This document shows, in pieces, positions 58,445 through 64,000 of a stretch of DNA of 64,000 nucleotides. Below the pieces are notes generated by a model, which worked only from the letters and a program-made list of their open reading frames with translations, did not search any database and was not told the origin of the DNA. A program made the position numbers and the translations under genes. The stretch covers positions 25,134,352-25,198,351 of the forward strand of contig OZ038453.1 of NCBI GenBank assembly GCA_964036195.1. The letters run 5' to 3'. Numbering within the stretch: the stretch's first letter is position 1; each line of letters starts with the position of its first letter. This DNA comes from Sphaerolaimus hirsutus (Eukaryota > Nematoda > Chromadorea > Monhysterida > Sphaerolaimidae).

Positions 58445-58534
58445 ATGCCCTGTAAAATGTGAATTTTCATGCAAAGTGGCAAACTCGGTTGCCATTCTGC
58501 AGGGAATCTTCCATGACTTTTGACACTTTGCATG
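58428..58534. repeat. truncated GACACTTTAC-word element over the receptor's stop codon
   Basis: CAGTCCCAGACATTGTAAAT opens like the other members (cagtcccaagccctgtaaa) and runs to the LTR border, where it is cut off. The receptor's last codons and TAA are inside it. Confidence 0.6.
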
Positions 58535-59463
58535 TGTAGGTAGAAATATGGCTAACTAATCATGCGTAAAAACGTAACGACAATTTTGCGCAGACACTCC
58601 GACGACTCGAGAACGACCATGTGCGACCGAATGACGACCCGCGGTGCACAGGGAAGTCACAGTGAACGTGCGGTTCGCTGTGCACTGCAAATCCGCCAAC
58701 GAAGCCGCAGCCCCAGGACGGTACGCCCGAATGGACACTACTGCGGCCATGAATTTATTAATTGGTTCTTTTCCGTTAATTATTTAATTATTTCCCGTGT
58801 GACGCTAATTTTTAATTTTCATTTTAGTGATTCATTAATTAAGCTAATTAGGTTACCCGCATTTTGAGTTAATTAAGTGACTACTTCCGTTTTTTCTTTT
58901 TAAATGCATTTCCCAACATGTACCTTCGAATGTTATAATTTTTAGGTTTAATCAAGTTTACATTTTTGATTAAAAGGGTGCAGTGTCTGGGAATGGGTTA
59001 GAAAGACTTTAATGTTTCTGGTTAAGCTAACAGGTGTTGACTCTGTTAAATGCTTAGACGCCCCGATAGATAACATTCAGAAAATTCCCCGACCAAGTGC
59101 TTTTTACTTAGGACTAGGTAATGGGTGGAAAAGTGGCAAACGGCAATTATTGTCGGCATGCGACTGCAAGACACATGCAGAGCACAGTTTATAGTGAAGA
59201 GCACAGTAGTGCCAATTAATTATTCCCATCACCTAGGGTGATTGGTGAACTCACAAGTGCTAGTGTTTTGTGGCGTGTGTTTAGTCCCAAAGTTCCAACC
59301 CTTACCCGGCAATGCAATAACCTTGAACAAACCCCGCAAATGAGCGTTCTTTCTATGGCCTTGGTCGGGCGCGCTATAAAAATATTTTTCACCTAAAGGG
59401 GCGCAGGTTGATAACACGTGTCACACCACCTGCTCTAATTTGTACCGTAACCTCTGAATAGAA
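58535..59463 (+). mobile_element. 5' LTR of the retroelement (at least this far)
   Basis: Starts TGTAGGTAGAAATATGGC and matches the reverse complement of 19398-20326 along about 929 bp. It has a TATA box at 59375. The true LTR may extend to about 59950, because an AATAAA lies at 59825 and a TGG-starting primer-site candidate at 59954. The other copy is cut by a MITE, so it cannot show the end. Confidence 0.75.
59375..59380 (+). promoter_or_regulatory. LTR TATA box
   Basis: TATAAA in 'gcgcgctataaaaatatt', conserved in the opposite-strand LTR copy (ctataaaaatattttcc). Confidence 0.55.
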
Positions 59464-60248
59464 CCCAGTTTACGACACTCACCTTTGAGATGAATTGCAT
59501 TTTAATTACGTCAGTGATAACCACAGTTACTTTACGCTTGATTTAAATTACGTTTGCACCCGTTCGATTAATTAGTTATTTTTCCCGCATTGAATTAATT
59601 TACTTGTGCCTCGTACGCTATGTTTACGGTTTTCCAGTGATCATTGAATTTGCCTTATTAATTCGCTTATTACGGTTAATTGTTGTGTCTTTGATTTAGT
59701 ATTCGTTTCGCTTATGGTAGGTTTTTGGTGATTATAAAACGCGCTGATTTTACATTTTTTCACCCACTAGAGGCTATACGACTCACTTGAGCTATTGTGA
59801 AATTGACTCTGACTACATCGCTAAAATAAAGTTTCCCGTGAACCCAACTTGGTCCCCCTGAAGCATACTAACTGCTTGAATTTTAATTTGAATTTTATTA
59901 ATTTCGGCTTTGCATTAATTACGGCTTTTAACAATTAATCGAAGTAAAACCGCTGGCAGCAGTTACGAAAGGGAGTGGTAAGTTGCCGTGTCCGTCCTCA
60001 GGAACTGTCAGGACCCCAAGGGGTACTGGCGCCGTTCCTGATTTGCGTGTGAACATCCCCGTACCATAAAAACCAATTATTTATTTAATTAAGCACGCAA
60101 GTGGGAGCGCAAAGGGACCGGAATTTGCAATTCTCCGCCGCGGCAAAACTCGACGAGTGGCGTATTTTTGTGGTAAAAACGGAAAGTAGTAAAATTAGTA
60201 AAAACGTAAAATATCTGACAACTGGTAGCGTAGCGAGTGGTTTCCTAA
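59464..60248 (+). other. U5/leader of the retroelement
   Basis: No coding frame. Holds AATAAA at 59825, the TGGCAGCAG primer-binding candidate, and a splice-donor-like GTGGTAAGT near 59986. The frame of the following ORF is closed by a TAA at 60246. Confidence 0.5.
59954..59971 (+). promoter_or_regulatory. candidate tRNA primer-binding site
   Basis: TGGCAGCAGTTACGAAAG begins with the TGG complementary to a tRNA CCA end. The tRNA is not identified. If correct, the 5' LTR ends just before it. Confidence 0.4.
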
Positions 60249-63200
60249 GCAAGCCATAAAGTTTTCTGTCTGGGGCGCCTGATCAACGCCTCTACAAAAA
60301 ACGGCTTCACGGATAACGAGTCACCCCAAAGGGAATTGAGATCGAGGGGGCCAGCAAGCTTACAAGGGGACACCATAGAACAAGTTTGGCACGCTGCGTT
60401 GGAGAAGCAGAAACAAGCACGAAGGCGCGCGCGACAACAGAAGGCTGGGCAAGAAGTGGACGCACAACTTGCTGCAGCTGAGAGTCAAGCAGGAGACAGT
60501 GAGTCGAACGATTCGGTTAACCCTGAAACAGAGGCGCCGGAAGCGCTAGAGGAGAGTGAAAGTCAACGCTGGTCTGGACAGACAGCTGAGGACACCCCGG
60601 TAATCAGATTATCAACGGTTGAAGGTGCAGGGCCTGCGCCAGACAGTTTCAGTCAGTGGAAGACGCCAGCTGTACCGGCAGCGGCGCGGCAGCTAACGTC
60701 CAGCGCAGAAGCGGAAGAAGCGCCTGGGACAAGCAGACAAGCTGCAGGAAAGGAAGCAGGTAAGACAGGTAAGTGGTCTAAGCTTCGGAGGACACTGGGT
60801 TGGAGCGCGGGCAGCTCATCCATATCGCCTGGAGTGCGATCGGGTTCTGAAGTCGGTTCAGACGGATACGTTGGTGACAGCGAGCCTCTAGGGCAGCCGT
60901 CGATTCAACGTGATTACCCTGTGATTGCAGCTGAGCTTGGAGCTACTGCAGATCAATTTCCCGTGATTGAAAATACCGTAGCGGAACTGTTGGAGACAGC
61001 GACGCAGAGTGGAGACACTTCCCCGGCGCTGCAGTTAAGCCCACCGAAGAACACTTCGACGCCGAGAGACGTATCAGGTAACAGTAGCCGGAATTTATCG
61101 AGCGACCAGTCGAGATCGCAGAGCGCAACTGCAAAGGCTAGACGCCAGTTAATTAAGACTGAAATTTCAAATAATCCCCCCGTGATAATCATTAGCAGCC
61201 CCGCAAGCAGAATGACAAACAACGGCGCGAACCAGACGGCGGCCCCGGCACTGGAAGACAGGTACGCAAAGGTCACTAATACGGACTTAATTTACCAAGC
61301 TACCATAATGGACCTGGACCCGGTGCAAACAACGCCATCTTGTGCACAATGGACACCTAAAAAGGCATGTGCAGCGGCGAAGAAATGGGCAAACATGATG
61401 AGTCAAGCGAGACCGGTTGGTGCTTTCTCACAGAATGGTGAACCAGGGGACTTGCGTATGGTGGCACTAATTAAAATTGCTATGAATTTATGGGGAAGTG
61501 ACCCAGTCGCCGAGGTACCTAGGGTGGAACATTTTTTGCAGGAATTCGAAGCGCACCACAGTGTACATAGCGACGATATAGCTGACCTGACGACTGCGTA
61601 CCAACAGCACAATCAAGCCGTACAAAATCAGAATGCGACGCTGGGAGGAAATTCACCGGCTAGTGGCCAGCAGCCGATAGTGTTGACCAATGGTCAAGCA
61701 GCGCCCTTACAGTCATCAACGGCCCCAGCGGCGCCCCCGTCGGCAGCTGGAACGAACCAGGTGAGAACTGTTACGCAGCGACGCGCTCGATCCCGTTCGC
61801 CAGCATCCTCCAGGAACTCGTCAGCTACATCTGAAGTGGCGTGGCCCACGGACCCGGGACAAAATTGGCAATTAGAGCAAAGTAATGCGGCAGTCATCAC
61901 AGCCCTAGCACAGCAATGTGGATATTTTCGCGGCAAGCCAAATGAGGGTTTCAGGGACTGGAGAAGGAGCTGGGATACGGTATGTGATGCGCTGCGCATA
62001 AAGTTACAGGAGCGGAAGCCGCTGGTGAAATTGTTTCTGAAGGGCAGTGCCAGAGCCATTTTCAACACGCGGTACAGAGAATTGCGCGACCTGAACTACA
62101 AGGACATGATGCAGGCACTGGAAAAGTTCTATGAAAATCCGAATGACAAACATCATGCGCAGAGAGAGATTTTTGAGACGCGACAGGGCGCAGATGAGTC
62201 GGTACTGGAATGGGCGGTACGTTTGGAGAAGTTGATAAAACGCGCCTATCCAGGCATGGGCCATGAAAAACGAGGTGACACATGCATGATAAAATTTCAT
62301 GGAGGACTGAGAAATGAAATCCGGCGCAATGTACCTGTCACGGCGTCTATCACTTGGAAAGAGATGGTTGACAACGCACGCGCACAAGAGAGCTTTCTGG
62401 AAGCAGAACAGAGCCAGAATAAGGGAGAAAAATCCAAACAGGATGTGGTTGCCAGCGCTACAGACAAGGTAATGGACAGGTTGATGGCGCTAAACATGCC
62501 CGCCATGGCTGGACTGCCGTCCCAGGCCGACAAGACGTTAGAAACGATGGAACAGAAAATGACTGAGAGTGTTGCCAAATTCGACTCTGTGCACCAAGAG
62601 ATAGCGAAGAAATTAGCGCAGCTGGGCGCGTTGGAAGGTAAACTTTTGGGATTGAATAGGGACCCCCCTAAATTGCCCCCACGAAAATTTGACAAAGGAT
62701 GCTGGGAATGTGGCTCTGAAGAGCATATCAGATATGAGTGCCCCAAACTAACCCCAGAACAGAGGGAACAGTATTTCAAAAGGAGCCGCGGCGGCGGAGC
62801 ATCCAGAGGAAATGGACGTGGGCGCGGCGGAGGACAACGTGGTGGCTATCAGGGAAATAATCAAGCCCAAGCGATGCAGCCAGGTATGGTGCCCATGCAA
62901 TACGCATATCCGCAGTGGCAACCAGCGCAGCCGATGCCTGTACAACCAGCGCAGACGGTACAGAGGGCTGGCGATATGAACATGCAACCGCAAATGATGG
63001 CTTATCAAACGCCGCCAGCTAACTGGATGGCTATGGGACCAGATGGGCGCATGCAACAATATAACATGCAACCGGTACAGGTAAGTAACCCACACGTAGA
63101 GTCGCTGAACCCCACGCGAGTGTCCAGTACGACTGGAATGACCATGCATGTGCGCGAAGATGATCGCTGCATGATGATACGTCCCGTTAATAAATTAATC

Positions 63201-64000
63201 CCGGTGATGCAAGGCCTGGAATTAGAGGATGAGGAACCTGACGAACTGGTCCCAGAGTCACCCGAAGAGCAGCAGCGCACTACTGGAATGCATGTGCTCG
63301 CGCAGGAGCGGGAATTCTGGATCAAACCATGGGCATACATGCGAACTGAAAAAGGTTACCTGTTTCGAACTACCTGGCTGGCCTTTCTACGCAGGATTGG
63401 AATGCATGATTTGAGAGAAACGGACTGTACGTTGTGGCCTAATTGCCCTGCAGACGACCACTCGGACACGCTGACTGAGGTGCCCTTGGATGTGCTCATG
63501 AACATCAGCCTGGACCCGTTCCTGTACGCCACGCCGGCCGCCCTGCCGCCACGTACTGGCTCCAGCAACCAGGTAGACAGGTATATGGGTTTTCTGTCTA
63601 CTGAGGAAGGGGTGCGCCCCGCGCCGCGCGCATATTCAGAACCCCCCTACATGCCTCAGGTCGCACAGTCGCTGTTTTTCGTATTGGCAGTTGGGTTAAT
63701 TATAATGGGATTAGCCTTTTTGCCGGGCGCGGGCGCGACTACCATGCCCTCGTTTCCACTGCTCTGCAGCGACTTGACAGATCACTACGATTTATACACG
63801 TACCCCCCTCTACCCAATTGCACGGCTATTGTTGACACTACGGCGTCATTAGAACGGCCACGAAAATTGACACTGACAATCTACAAGCGAAATATGGTAG
63901 AATATCGTGCGGCAGCACACAGGTGTGTGGCCTCGATTCGAACGGCAAAGACGTATCAGAACTTCTGGGGCGACGTCACGCTGGAAAAGTTTGATTCTAA
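60249..64000 (+). CDS. retroelement Gag joined in frame to an envelope-like region (open at right edge)
   Basis: One frame stays open from 60249 to the window end, about 1250 codons. Residues 1-550 or so are disordered Gln/Ala/Ser-rich. A capsid-like helical part follows (FRDWRRSWDTVCDAL, VKLFLKGSARAIF, MMQALEKFY, CMIKFHGGLRNEIRR), then a coiled region and one zinc knuckle, CWECGSEEHIRYEC (62699-62740), then a Gly/Arg and Gln/Pro-rich tail. From about 63220 the character changes: acidic linker, a Cys pair (DCTLWPNC), a hydrophobic span (SLFFVLAVGLIIMGLAFLPG, near 63670-63730), then an ectodomain-like stretch with CSDL, PNCTA, KLTLTIYK and HRCVASI. The last part recalls phlebovirus-type Env proteins of invertebrate retroelements. 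No protease, reverse transcriptase or integrase motif lies between. The first in-frame ATG is only at about 61210. Confidence 0.7.

Noticed and set aside
60943..63568. Minus-strand frames opposite the Gag-Env frame
   Set aside because: Shadows of a frame that is open for 1250 codons and has a CCHC motif.

Overview
The window is nuclear DNA of an animal, probably an invertebrate. It is AT-rich, has GT-AG introns and AATAAA signals, and carries a seven-transmembrane receptor gene broken up by transposon-filled introns. Nothing in the sequence fixes the phylum. No rRNA, tRNA, CRISPR array or bacterial-type operon was seen.

Region 1 (1-18353) is most of a Maverick/Polinton, a virus-like DNA transposon that replicates its own DNA. 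It runs off the left edge. Eight genes lie head to tail on the minus strand: a protein-primed family B DNA polymerase, a zinc-cysteine protein, a packaging ATPase, a small basic protein, a charged hypothetical protein, an integrase, a virion-type protein and, cut by the window edge, a capsid-family protein. A further small unknown ORF (776-1330) lies between the last two. A ninth gene is divergent on the plus strand. Most of these genes are spliced: the polymerase reads as 18 exons with 17 introns of only 54-73 bp, all in phase and with every catalytic motif intact.

Region 2 (18354-49083) has no convincing gene. It holds a 445-bp MITE, a lone LTR fragment, a roughly 1.5-kb satellite and many non-autonomous inverted-repeat elements. 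Many of these have exact or near-exact 8-bp target duplications, which points to hAT-type transposition. Each element is built from one short word repeated in both orientations. Copies with the same terminal repeat use different words, and the word changes throughout the whole copy. This is the most unusual pattern in the window.

Region 3 (49084-58444) is a rhodopsin-type receptor gene on the plus strand. Eleven exons have consistent splice phases. Its last intron pair is packed with nested word elements, and its stop codon appears to come from one of them.

Region 4 (58535-64000, open at the right edge) is the 5' part of an LTR retroelement: LTR, leader, then one open frame of about 1250 codons. 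That frame joins a Gag with a CCHC zinc knuckle to a membrane-anchored, envelope-like region, with no pol between them. An opposite-strand copy of its LTR lies at 19398-20326.
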